Both the position numbers and the translations under genes were made by a program. Of a stretch of DNA of 64,000 nt, positions 1 to 9,035 are shown piece after piece. Source of the DNA: Colocasia esculenta. Lineage: Eukaryota > Streptophyta > Magnoliopsida > Alismatales > Araceae. Position 1 is the stretch's first letter. Each line of letters begins with the position of its first letter. The DNA lies in the NCBI GenBank assembly GCA_014218235.1, contig CM024755.1, forward strand, positions 163,549,941-163,613,940. Reading direction: 5' to 3'. The notes under the pieces are model-generated. The model saw only the letters and a list, made by a program, of their open reading frames with translations, searched no databases and was not told the origin of the DNA.

Positions 1-1
1 G

Positions 2-2440
2 AGGACTACCAGTCTTGGAGGAAAGAATTTTGGATTTGTCATAGTTGATGACTACTCAAGATTTACATGGGTATCATTCCTAGAGCATAAAGATGATACT
101 TTTGAGAGTTTTGTAAGCTTCAGTAAGAAAGTTCAGAAAGATCAGAAGTTCAGCATTGTGTCTATCAGATCAGATCATGGTGGTGAATTTCAAAATGAGA
201 AATTTTCTAGATTTTGTGATGATCAGGGAATTGAGCACAATTTCTCAGCACCAAGGACACCTCAACAGAATGGCATCGCTGAGAGGAAGAACAGAACCCT
301 ATTGGACATGGCAAGAACTATGCTCTCAGAATATGATCTGCCTAGATACTTTTGGGCTGAAGCAGTCAATACAGCAAGCTATATTATCAACCGTGTAATG
401 ATCAGGCCAATCCTGAAGAAGACTGCATATGAACTATTCAAAGGGAAAAAGCCTCAGATCAGTCACTTCAGAACCTTTGGGTGCCCTTGCTTCATTCACA
501 ACAATGGAAAAAGAGATATCGGTAAGTTGGATGCCAAATCAGATGAAGGCATCTTCATGGGGTATACGTCTAAACCTAAAGGCTATAGAGTGTTTAATAA
601 ACGTACCTTGTTGATTGAACAATCTGTGCACATTATTTTTGATGAAACTAACCCTTCCTTGAGAAAGGAAGTAGATAGTGACGATGATGATGCAGAAGAA
701 CTATCCAAGAAACTAAAGGATGCATCAATTGAGGACAAGGATGATCCACCTCTGGAAGAATTACAACAAGAAGAAGTTACTCATGAAAACCTTCCAAAGG
801 AGTGGAGATACAAGAAAGATCACCCACTTGAAAATATCATTGGTGATCCATCCATTGGGGTAAGAACAAGAGGTAATGTTATTCCTTGTGATTATTTAGC
901 TTTTGTTTCTCAGATAGAGCCTAGGACAGTCAATGAAGCTCTCTCTGATGAATCTTGGATAGTAGCCATGCAAGATGAATTAAATCAATTCAAGAGAAAC
1001 CAAGTATGGTCTCTTGTTCCTAGACCATCAGACCATCCAGTCATTGGCACCAAATGGGTGTTCAGAAATAAACTGGATGAAACTGGTGCAATCTTAAGAA
1101 ACAAGGCCAGGTTGGTAGCTCAAGGCTATTCTCAAGAGGAAGGCATAGATTTCGATGAAACCTATGCACCTGTAGCTAGACTTGAGGCCATTAGAATATT
1201 ACTTGCATATGCATCTGCTTTGAACTTGACACTATTTCAAATGGACGTTAAATCCGCTTTCTTAAATGGTTTCATAAAAGAGGAAGTTTATGTGGAACAA
1301 CCTCCGGGCTTTGATGACACAGAATTTCCTAATCATGTTTTCAAACTTCACAAGGCATTATATGGTTTAAAGCAAGCTCCTAGAGCCTGGTATGAAAGGC
1401 TTAGCTCTTTCCTTCTAAACAATGGTTTCAGCAGAGGTCAGGTAGATAGTACACTTTTTATAAAGTCAAAAGTCAAACAAATCCTACTGGTTCAAATCTA
1501 TGTAGATGATATCATTTTTGGTTCTACTGATGAGTCTCTTTGCAAGTACTTTGAAAAGTTAATGCAGGGAGAATTTGAAATGAGTATGATGGGAGAACTC
1601 AACTATTTCCTTGGACTACAAATCAAACAAGGAAAGGAAGGAACTCACATCAGTCAAGCTAAGTACACAAAAGAACTATTGAAGAAATTCGGATTCGAAA
1701 ATACCAAGCCACTGTCAACACCAATGAGTACATCAACAAGAATGGACAGTGACAAAGATGGTAAGAAAGTAGATCAAAAGATCTACAGAGGTATGATAGG
1801 TTCACTCCTTTATTTAACAGCTAGTAGACCTGATATTTTATTTAGTGTATGCATGTGTGCTCGATATCAGGCAGATCCTAAAGAATCGCATTTAATTTCT
1901 GTGAAAAGAATATTTAGATATCTAGCAAGATCTCATGACTTAGGTCTATGGTATCCAAAACAATGTGAAATTAGCCTAGTAGGTTACTCTGATGCTGACT
2001 ATGCTGGATGTAAATTAGATAGAAAGAGCACCAGTGGTTGTTGCCAGTTCCTTGCAGGGTGTTTGATATCTTGGTCCTCAAAGAAACAAAATTCAGTAGC
2101 ACTCTCTACAGCTGAAGCTGAGTACGTGGCTGCTGGAAGCTGCTGCACACAACTCTTATGGATAAAGCAACAGCTTGAGGACTTTGGATTAAATATCAAA
2201 TCGATCCCGTTGCTATGTGACAACACCAGTGCCATTAATCTCACCAAGAATCCAGTCCAGCACTCAAGGACCAAACATATTGAGGTTAGATATCATTTTA
2301 TTCGTGATCATGTTGCAAATGGAAATATTGAAATATCTTTTATTGATACAAATGGCCAATTAGCAGACATTTTCACAAAAGCCTTACCTGAAGAGAGATT
2401 TACATCTCTTAGAAGGGAATTAGGCATGTGTAATTTGTGA
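2..2440 (+). CDS. pol: Copia-type pol polyprotein, C-terminal part: integrase, reverse transcriptase, RNase H
   Basis: The frame is already open at the left edge and runs without a stop to 2440, about 812 codons. It begins inside the integrase core: DDYSR holds the first catalytic Asp, RSDHGGEF the second, and the Glu follows in NGIAERKNRTLL. An acidic linker follows. The reverse transcriptase starts near WVFRNKLDETG and contains the copia motifs ARLVAQGYSQ, FQMDVKSAFLNG and the catalytic YVDDIIFG. RNase H shows YSDADYAGC, KSTSGCCQFLAG and ALSTAEAEYVA, and ends with DIFTKALP. The product would copy element RNA to DNA in a virus-like particle and insert it in the nucleus. Family knowledge: in copia elements gag, PR, INT, RT and RNase H are one polyprotein; the first part lies outside the window. 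Internal ATG/GTG codons are not starts. Confidence 0.95.
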   Translation, partial: RTTSLGGKNFGFVIVDDYSRFTWVSFLEHKDDTFESFVSFSKKVQKDQKFSIVSIRSDHGGEFQNEKFSRFCDDQGIEHNFSAPRTPQQNGIAERKNRTLLDMARTMLSEYDLPRYFWAEAVNTASYIINRVMIRPILKKTAYELFKGKKPQISHFRTFGCPCFIHNNGKRDIGKLDAKSDEGIFMGYTSKPKGYRVFNKRTLLIEQSVHIIFDETNPSLRKEVDSDDDDAEELSKKLKDASIEDKDDPPLEELQQEEVTHENLPKEWRYKKDHPLENIIGDPSIGVRTRGNVIPCDYLAFVSQIEPRTVNEALSDESWIVAMQDELNQFKRNQVWSLVPRPSDHPVIGTKWVFRNKLDETGAILRNKARLVAQGYSQEEGIDFDETYAPVARLEAIRILLAYASALNLTLFQMDVKSAFLNGFIKEEVYVEQPPGFDDTEFPNHVFKLHKALYGLKQAPRAWYERLSSFLLNNGFSRGQVDSTLFIKSKVKQILLVQIYVDDIIFGSTDESLCKYFEKLMQGEFEMSMMGELNYFLGLQIKQGKEGTHISQAKYTKELLKKFGFENTKPLSTPMSTSTRMDSDKDGKKVDQKIYRGMIGSLLYLTASRPDILFSVCMCARYQADPKESHLISVKRIFRYLARSHDLGLWYPKQCEISLVGYSDADYAGCKLDRKSTSGCCQFLAGCLISWSSKKQNSVALSTAEAEYVAAGSCCTQLLWIKQQLEDFGLNIKSIPLLCDNTSAINLTKNPVQHSRTKHIEVRYHFIRDHVANGNIEISFIDTNGQLADIFTKALPEERFTSLRRELGMCNL

Positions 2441-2836
2441 TAAAAGTTTGCTTACAAGTGGCATATTAAAGTTTAGAATTAAAGTAATTTTTCCCTCCTT
2501 GGCGATAAGCAAGAAAAAATTCAAATTATATTGCAATAAACTCTCTCTCATTGAAGTCCAGTTGAACGGTCAAAATCTTTTGTCGTTTTCTCCGCCGCTT
2601 GGCGCCTCACTTTCCACGTAGCATTAATTTATTCATAAAATCGATGTCAGAACGATTCGTGCCTCATCGTCTACCCCTTTCCCCTCTTTTAGCCTGCCGC
2701 TCGAGCCGATGCCCTAACAACTCCATCTCAATCCTCTGCAAATTCGAATCTTCCTCCTACTTCCCGCAAAATTTCTTGAGGATTCTTTCTCCTCACCTTC
2801 CGTCTCCACCCTCCGTTATCTTTCCCACCTGAATCT
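2441..2836 (+). other. Spacer between pol and the envelope-like ORF
   Basis: About 396 bases without a convincing gene. A short open stretch at 2599-2832 has no ATG at its beginning, shows no recognisable domain and is Pro/Ser-rich; I treat it as leader. Sireviruses often carry such a gap before the third frame, which implies that the frame is expressed from a separate or spliced RNA. No splice site was proven. Confidence 0.6.
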
Positions 2837-5188
2837 ATGGCCGCTCCTATCATCGCCGGCAGTTTGGGTGGCTACAGCGCCGAGTTCCTCACTCCTGAGG
2901 AGCAGGAGAGGTTCACATTTGTGAAGACGAAGCTCTGTGGCAACAAAGCAGTAGATGTAGCTAATCTGCGGAAAAGTGGAATGAGCAGCTTAGTAGAGTT
3001 GATCAATCAGATGCAGTGGACAGAAATTTCCACCTTTTCAGAGGTCAGTTATCCGGACTTGGTAAAAGCCTTTTTTGTGTGTATGCGAACAGAGGAAGAT
3101 GGGTCTCTGGTTTCGTCAGTAAAGGGAACTTTGATTAGAATAGACCCTGAGTTGCTGAAAGTGTTGTTCAATGTAAAGACTTCCGGATTTAGTGGGATTC
3201 ACTCTGAGGATGCCCAAGTGAAAGGTCTGGGAATTATAGGGCCAGGATTCAAGCTGAGAGACGGCAAGATCGACATAAATCAACTATCAGCCTTCAATCG
3301 TCTTCTCCATTTTATTGTCTGTCAAATCCTAGTTCCCAGAAGTGCAACGTTTTCATCTTGCACAAAGGCTGATTCGGACATGATGTACTGGGCCATTCAG
3401 AATAAGGAAATAAATATGGCCGCAGTGATAATGGAAAGAATGAAGTTTGCAAGAGATCAGATTTGGGACACCAAGAGTAAGTTAAATGTGTCCCTGCCTT
3501 ATGCCCATCTACTCACCAAAATTTTCAAACACTTCGGTGTTGATTTCTCTGGGGCAGTTGTAGAGAAAATGGGCCAAGCAATCAGGTCCAGGAATTTGAA
3601 GAAGAGTGGTTTCTCTGTGGAGAATGGTATTTGGTTCAAGGCTTCAGTGGCCGAAGGCGAGGCCATCATTATCGACACTGCAGTTGTTCATCCGGAGATG
3701 GAATCAGCAAATATGGATCCAGAATTGCCAGTGGAGTCAATTTTAGCTCCAGCAGTTGAAGCAGCAGAATCTTCAGGACCCTCCATTGCAGAAGTTCAGT
3801 ATGAAAGTGCAGTAGAAGAAGAAAGGGCGTCTGCAGAAGCTTCAGGATTTCCAGAAGAACCAGTTCAAACCTTTGCAGAAAGGCGCATTGAGGATCTCCT
3901 CCCAGAGGACATTATTCCTGTTGAGGACCCACATCCCTCAATTGTAGTTGCATCGATTCTGGCAGACATCATAGATTCCATTCCTTTTATTTCCAGTGCT
4001 CCAGAAGCAAGTAGCAGTGTTGCTAAAGAGACTGTGGCACCAGGCCACATTGATGAGCAGATGGAAGATGTTCCAGTCGAGGTCGAGCACCAAGCTGCCC
4101 AAGGTGACTCACAAGTGGAACCTGCTCCCAGTCAGGGGGAGCAAGTATCAGATGAAGAAAATGCTCCTATTGAGGGGGAGCTATCAAAAGAAGGTCATGA
4201 AGGTGCATCTCCAGATGTTGAGAAGGTTGAAGAGCAAAGAGATTTTTCCAATCTGGATGACAGAGAAGGAGTGACTGCAAGCTCTTCGAGCTCAGATGAT
4301 GATGTCCCTCCCCCAGAAAATAAAAGTAAGAAGAAAGGAAAAGCGGTTGCCTCTGGAGTTCCTCTCCTGGCTGATTCTCCATTTCAGAGGAAGGCTAAGA
4401 AGAAAATTGTCATACATTTGAAGCCAGTAATTGAAAGGTTAAATGTTCAAGGTGAACTACTATGTTCTCTCCAGTCAGATGTCAACTCTATTTTTCTGAG
4501 TCAAGCTTCGGCTAACAAAGAGTTGGCCCAAATCAGAAATGCTATGACTTGGTTCAACCAGGAAATGAGCAGCATGAAAGGGATGCTCTCAGATATTATC
4601 AAGGTAGTTGGAGCTCATGCTCCTCCTCCTCAAGAAGAAGCAGTTTCACCAGGAGCAGCAGCAGCATCAGAAAATGCAGGGCCAACAGGGCCAGATGTTC
4701 AAGATGCAGGGCCAACAGGGCCAGATGTTCAGGATGCAGGGCCAACAGGGCCAGATGTTCAGGATGCAGGGCCATCAGGGCCATCTGTGCAAGATTCCAG
4801 ACCATTGGAGAGTGAGCCTGTGCAGTTAGAGGCAGAAGAGATCTTGGCACCCAAGCCCCCAGCTCCCTCTTCCCCTCTCACACACCTATTCCTCCCACTC
4901 CACCATCAGCTCCTACAGCACCTCCTGCTCCCCAAACATTCAAGAAGCCTCAATCTAGACCAATTTCATCTCCTACTCCATTTCAGTCCACCATTCCTTC
5001 TCCTTCATTTGAGGCCCCTCCTGGATCCTCAGCTGGAGCATCATCCTCCTCCTCCGGTCCCTCCCTTGGACCCACTGATGCTCCTCACACTACTTCACAT
5101 TCTTTTCTTCATCCTACTCCTCCACCATCTTTCATCACTATCATACCTGTACATGCTCAACTCAGTTCTCCCTTTATTGAAAAGATAA
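2837..5188 (+). pseudogene. Sirevirus envelope-like ORF, N-terminal part, truncated by a frameshift near 4860
   Basis: The ATG at 2837 opens a 783-codon frame. Residues from about 25 to 275 resemble the 'putative plant transposon protein' domain found in the third ORF of Sireviruses and in scattered plant genes. An acidic Ser/Glu/Pro-rich stretch follows (about 280-500), then a basic patch with KSKKKGK that could be a nuclear signal. Next comes a heptad-like helical segment (about 520-595) and four decapeptide repeats of the type GPTGPDVQDA. After about residue 675 the frame turns into improbable Leu/His/Pro sequence, while the +strand frame one base earlier becomes natural, so the last ~110 codons are out-of-frame reading. 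Function is unknown; 'envelope-like' is a historical label, and no clear signal peptide or membrane span is visible here. Confidence 0.75.
4681..4800 (+). repeat. Four 30-bp coding repeats in the envelope-like ORF
   Basis: Units start at 4681, 4711, 4741 and 4771, each beginning GCCAACAGGG or GCCATCAGGG. They encode a ten-residue repeat of the GPTGPDVQDA type. The first three units are almost identical and the fourth is diverged, typical of slippage growth. The unit is a multiple of three, so copy changes keep the frame. Confidence 0.93.
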
Positions 5189-6543
5189 AGGATGAATTTG
5201 AGGAAGGGATCCTCAGGTCTGTGTTGAAAGTGGGAGACCATATTCACAGGACAGATCCTTCTGTTCCTGCCTCCAAGAAGAGGAAACTTACTTCTACCTC
5301 TTCCTCTTCCTCTGAACCCAAATACCCTCCTTTGTGGTTTTCTCTCACAGTGGCCAACCACCATAACTCACTGTATAGGGAATACCTTTCTAAAGTTGCT
5401 TATGCCACCATCATCAACCTTCCTTTTCAAAACCTTACAGATTATCTGCACACTATTTTTCCTTATACTTCTCTTTCAAAAACCGAAAAATCCAAAATTT
5501 TCTCTCTTGCTCACTCCAAATCTGAAGAGCAGTGGGGCAAAGGTCACAAGGATCTTCTCAAGAAGTTCACTCTTGCCAGATCTGCCAGATTTCCTCCAAG
5601 GGACCACTCCTTGACTCTCTCTGAATGGTTCAGGATGTATCACAAAGAACTCTGGGCACCCTTCATTCAATCAGAAATCAAGATGATCAGGCATTTCATG
5701 CTCTTCAACAACTTCAGATACATTAATAAACTTCCAGAAGTTCAGCTCTGTCAGTTCAAGAAGGCCATTTCAGCCTTGTCTCCAGTTCCAGCTCACTCTT
5801 CAGATATTAAGGTAGACTTTGCTACTCTTCAAATACCTGAGGAGATAGCCCTGCCTCAAATTCACTTTCTAGTTATGGAATCCTCTGTAGGATCCATCAT
5901 CTTTGAGCGTTATGCCAGGGTTTTGGGCAGAATTAAAGTACAGAAAGGATGCATGGTTTCCTTTTCTAGATTCCTCTTCAGGGAATATCACCAGGGCCAT
6001 GTCAAGGCTGAAGTTCTCTCCCCTATCTTGTCTGAATGTGAAAGGCTCACATCTTCTGATTGGTCCACATTCTACCCTCTGTCAGCTCAGCAGTTGTCAG
6101 CACTCAATGAAGCTCAGGCCAGGGAAGGCAAACCAGCTATTTCTCCAGCCACTTTTTTAGATATGAACTCCATCAATCTTGTTGATGACCCCTTCAGGGT
6201 CTGGGAAGAAAGATACAAAGTGTATGTGGCTTTGCACCAAGCTCTCAGAGCTAACCACAATCACTACCCGGTCACCATGGACCAGTTCCTCTCCTGTGCC
6301 AGCTTTGGCACTTCTCGGTTTCTCAAGTTCAACATGGACAAAGATGCCTATGCTGATCTTCTCTATAGGCATTTAGATCTTCATATCAAACGGATGGCTT
6401 CCACCATGGGACCATCTTACTCTGTGTCTTTTGGCGCTTTTAAGACTTTTTTTGAAGAGCAGGAAGTTCAGGCATGGGAAACCATCTCCCATTTTGCCTC
6501 TCTGTTGTCTCCTGCCTTCTATTTGCCTGTACCTCCGCAATGA
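4816..6543 (+). pseudogene. Sirevirus envelope-like ORF, C-terminal part (other side of the frameshift)
   Basis: This frame opens after a stop at 4813-4815 and runs to 6543 with no stop. It starts as a Pro/Ser/Thr-rich linker (about 4870-5150), passes an acidic helix with FIEKIKDEFEEG near 5170, and continues into about 440 residues of ordinary globular composition rich in aromatic residues (for example DRFxP-less blocks such as LSEWFRMYHKELW). There is no plausible ATG at its beginning. The switch from the upstream frame is best explained by loss of one base, or gain of two, in the C-rich tract around 4855-4890. No shift-prone heptamer was recognised there, so programmed frameshifting is less likely. 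I recognise no known domain in this half. Confidence 0.7.
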
Positions 6544-6622
6544 ATGCCATGACTCTATGTGTATTCTCTCTTTCTCTTTCTCTCTTCTTTCTTTGTCAAA
6601 GTGTTTCTTTTTGCTTAATGAC

Positions 6623-6639
6623 AAAAAGGGGGAGAAAAG
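6623..6639 (+). other. Upstream polypurine tract
   Basis: AAAAAGGGGGAGAAAAG lies 80 bases after the envelope-like stop. Its core is identical to the tract next to the LTR. Repeated GGGGGAG tracts before the 3' LTR are a known Sirevirus hallmark. Confidence 0.8.
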
Positions 6640-6690
6640 TACAAAAATTCAGATATTTTTTTATGCTTATTGTTCAGTTTTGTCATCACC

Positions 6691-6704
6691 AAAAAGGGGG
6701 AGAT
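6691..6704 (+). other. Polypurine tract abutting the 3' LTR
   Basis: AAAAAGGGGGAGAT directly precedes the TG of the LTR. It is the expected primer for second-strand DNA synthesis. Confidence 0.88.
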
Positions 6705-6995
6705 TGATGATCAGTCTGTCCCCATGCAATTTTAATTAATTGTATATATATACATATTTTGATGATTAACAAAACCAAACAAGAATTTATCAATTATATC
6801 TGCTGAATATCTCATAAGTCTTAAGTACAGGAAAAATTACCGAAGTCAAACAAGCCAATAAAGGTATGCATTACTACTCTGAAGCTTTAATCTTTTCAAC
6901 ATGAGATTTCTCTAAGTCCATATCGATTTCTGTTAAAGTTCATAACGATTCTCTTATAAGACTGAAAAGTCATGTCGTTTCAATCAAGTCGATGT

Positions 6996-7735
6996 CACAA
7001 CGACTTGCTTGTTGTAACGACTTCATAAGTGATCATAACGATTTCTTTAGAACTCGCAACGACTTGCTTGTTGTAACGACTTCATAAGTTATCATAACGA
7101 TTTCTTTAGAACTCGCAACGACTTACTTGTTGTAACGACTTCATAAGTGATCATAACGATTTCTTTAGAACTCGCAACGACTTGCTTGTTGTAACGACTT
7201 CATAAGTTATCATAACGATTTCTTTAGAACTCGCAACGACTTACTTGTTGTAACGACTTCATAAGTTATCATAACGATTTCTTTAGAACTCGCAACGACT
7301 TGCTTGTTGTAACGACTTCATAAGTTATCATAACGATTTCTTTGAAACGACTTCGTAACGATTTCTTGATACTCGTAACGACTTGATAGCCGCAACGACT
7401 TCTTTAGTTCTCGTAACGATTTCTTTGATACTCGTAACGACTTGCTAGCCGCAACGATTTCTTTAGTTCTCGTAACGATTTCTTTGATACTCGTAACGAC
7501 TTGCTAGCCGCAACGATTTCTTTAGTTCTCGTAACGATTTCTTTGATACTCGTAACGACTTGCTAGCCGCAACGATTTCTTTAGTTCTCGTAACGATTTC
7601 TTTGATACTCGTAACGACTTGATAGCCGCAACGACTTCTTTAGTTCTCGTAACGATTTCTTTGATACTCGTAACGACTTGCTAGCCGCAACGATTTCTTT
7701 AGAGTTCATAACGACTTGATAAGTGTTCATGACTC
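6996..7735 (+). repeat. 59-bp minisatellite in the LTR, two subtypes of six units
   Basis: Subtype A (units starting CTTCATAAG at 7021, 7080, 7139, 7198, 7257 and 7316) and subtype B (units starting CTTGATAGC or CTTGCTAGC at 7382, 7441, 7500, 7559, 7618 and 7677) have exactly the same 59-bp spacing. Each unit is built from about 29-bp halves that carry TAACGA or CAACGA followed by CTT or TTTCTTT. Looser copies continue to about 7890. Within a subtype the units are nearly identical, so the array expanded recently. Confidence 0.96.
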
Positions 7736-8640
7736 ACAACGATTTCTTTAGGATTCATAACGACTTGCTTTGTGTAACGATTTGTTAAGTGTTTCACATC
7801 GATTTCTTTAGAATCAAAATGACTTGCCATAATTCATAACGATTTCTTATATCCTCTGTTATAGAACGATTTGCTATAACTCATAACGATTTCATAAGTC
7901 ATATAGTCTTCAACTTCATATTTTGATATCTTATTCATCTTAAAGCATTGACCAGTCAAAATCCACGTAGACATCTCTCTGACGCTTTTGCATTTATGAG
8001 ATCTGAACGTATCTCTGCATGCATGCAGACTATATCTTCCTTTATCGTGCTTATTCTGATAACGTCCTTTAGACTTAAGCCAGTTGGTATTACTATTTTC
8101 TTGACTATTGCTACTGACGTTGACTGATATCAGAGACAGCCTATCTGTCTGCTGTTTGAGCTTGACATCTGTGCAGACCTTTGATGTAGCTTCATTGTAC
8201 AACGTTAGACAAATAGAAGCCAACGGATCTCTGTGAAGATCTCATCTCTTTGCGTGCTCAAGTGATCAAAAGACTGTGACAGGAAGCTTCCAAGACTCCA
8301 GATGTCATTCAGTCTAACGGCTACTCAAGAGAGAGACAACGATCTCTTCAACGACTAGATTTCAAATTGATATACAAGACAGAAGAATAGAAGAATATGA
8401 TCGAGAGACTATTTTCAAATTCTTCTGAAGAAAATCAAGAGCCAAGATCCTTCACTCCGTTTTTGCTCTTTTGCTCTCTTGCTCTCCGCTAGTTCTTGTG
8501 AAAATCTTGAGAGAGCCTGTACAGTTCTGAGAGTGTGAATAGTTCTTAATCTCTTCGCTCTCAGTTCTAGTTGCTTCAGATCCTCTCTTATCAAAAGCTG
8601 GATCTAGGGGCGTGAAAGTCTTTTTCATTCTTCTCTGTGC

Positions 8641-8775
8641 TGTTCCCTTCGGGTGTGAAGGAAGACCTGGTGGTATCCAGGGTGTTGCTCCCTTTGGTTG
8701 TAAAGGAAGACCTGGTGGCATCCAGGGTGTTGTTCCCTTCGTGTGTGAAGGAAGACCAGCTGAGCTGGGTGTTGT
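8641..8775 (+). repeat. 45-bp tandem repeat, three units, in the LTR
   Basis: Units start at 8641, 8686 and 8731 with TGTTCCCTTC or TGCTCCCTTT and share GAAGGAAGACC or AAAGGAAGACC; the first two also share TCCAGGGTGT. The third copy decays after GAAGACC. It lies downstream of the 59-bp array. Confidence 0.93.
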
Positions 8776-9035
8776 AGCGTCCTTAGGGGGACTGTACCCT
8801 AGTTAGTGCAATCCTGAGTTGTTGCTCAGGGACTGGACGTAGGACTCCTAAGAAAAGGAAGTCTGAACCAGGATAATCCGTGTGTTGTGTGATTGTCTTC
8901 ATGGCGTAATTGTTATTTAAACCAACAAGTAACTAACGTAGTTCGAAGATTGTTTGTGTGATTGTTTTTGGTTACAGGTATCTCCAAGATTGAATTTATA
9001 AAAACCCATTCACCCCCCCTCTGGGCTTGTCAACA

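Larger units (their letters stand above)
1..9035 (+). mobile_element. Sirevirus-type Ty1/copia LTR retrotransposon, right part (5' end outside the window)
   Basis: The order pol, then a separate long envelope-like frame, then two polypurine tracts of the form AAAAAGGGGGAGA, then a 3' LTR, is the layout known for the Sirevirus lineage of Ty1/copia. Integrase, reverse transcriptase and RNase H motifs appear in copia order (INT before RT). The 5' LTR, PBS, gag and protease lie to the left of the window, so LTR divergence and the target duplication cannot be checked. The right end falls inside another LTR (9036-11687), so this is a nested insertion. The visible pol has no stop and the envelope-like frame has one frameshift, which suggests a fairly recent copy. 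Confidence 0.93.
6705..9035 (+). mobile_element. 3' LTR of the Sirevirus (about 2.33 kb)
   Basis: The LTR starts TGATGATCAG after the polypurine tract. An AT-rich segment with TTTTGATGATTAACAAAACC near 6755 is typical of the beginning of Sirevirus LTRs. It ends near AACCCATTCACCCCCC...TCAACA, the usual end signature of this lineage, with the final CA at 9034-9035. A GGACTGGACGTAGG segment near 8831 is also typical. The first third is filled with a 59-bp minisatellite. The paired 5' LTR is not in the window. No long frame inside it is convincing; the open stretch at 7834-8223 on the minus strand is a chance ORF. Confidence 0.9.

Noticed and set aside
2599..2832. 77-codon frame before the envelope-like ORF
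   Set aside because: No ATG at its start in a natural context, Pro/Ser-rich, no domain; treated as leader.
4599..4850. Leu/His-rich and Gln/Met-rich ORFs over the 30-bp repeat
   Set aside because: Shadows of the decapeptide-coding frame; a repeat whose length is a multiple of three is open in several frames.
6996..7890. CRISPR-like regular spacing of the 59-bp array
   Set aside because: Unit has no unique spacers; whole units are nearly identical, and the setting is a plant LTR.
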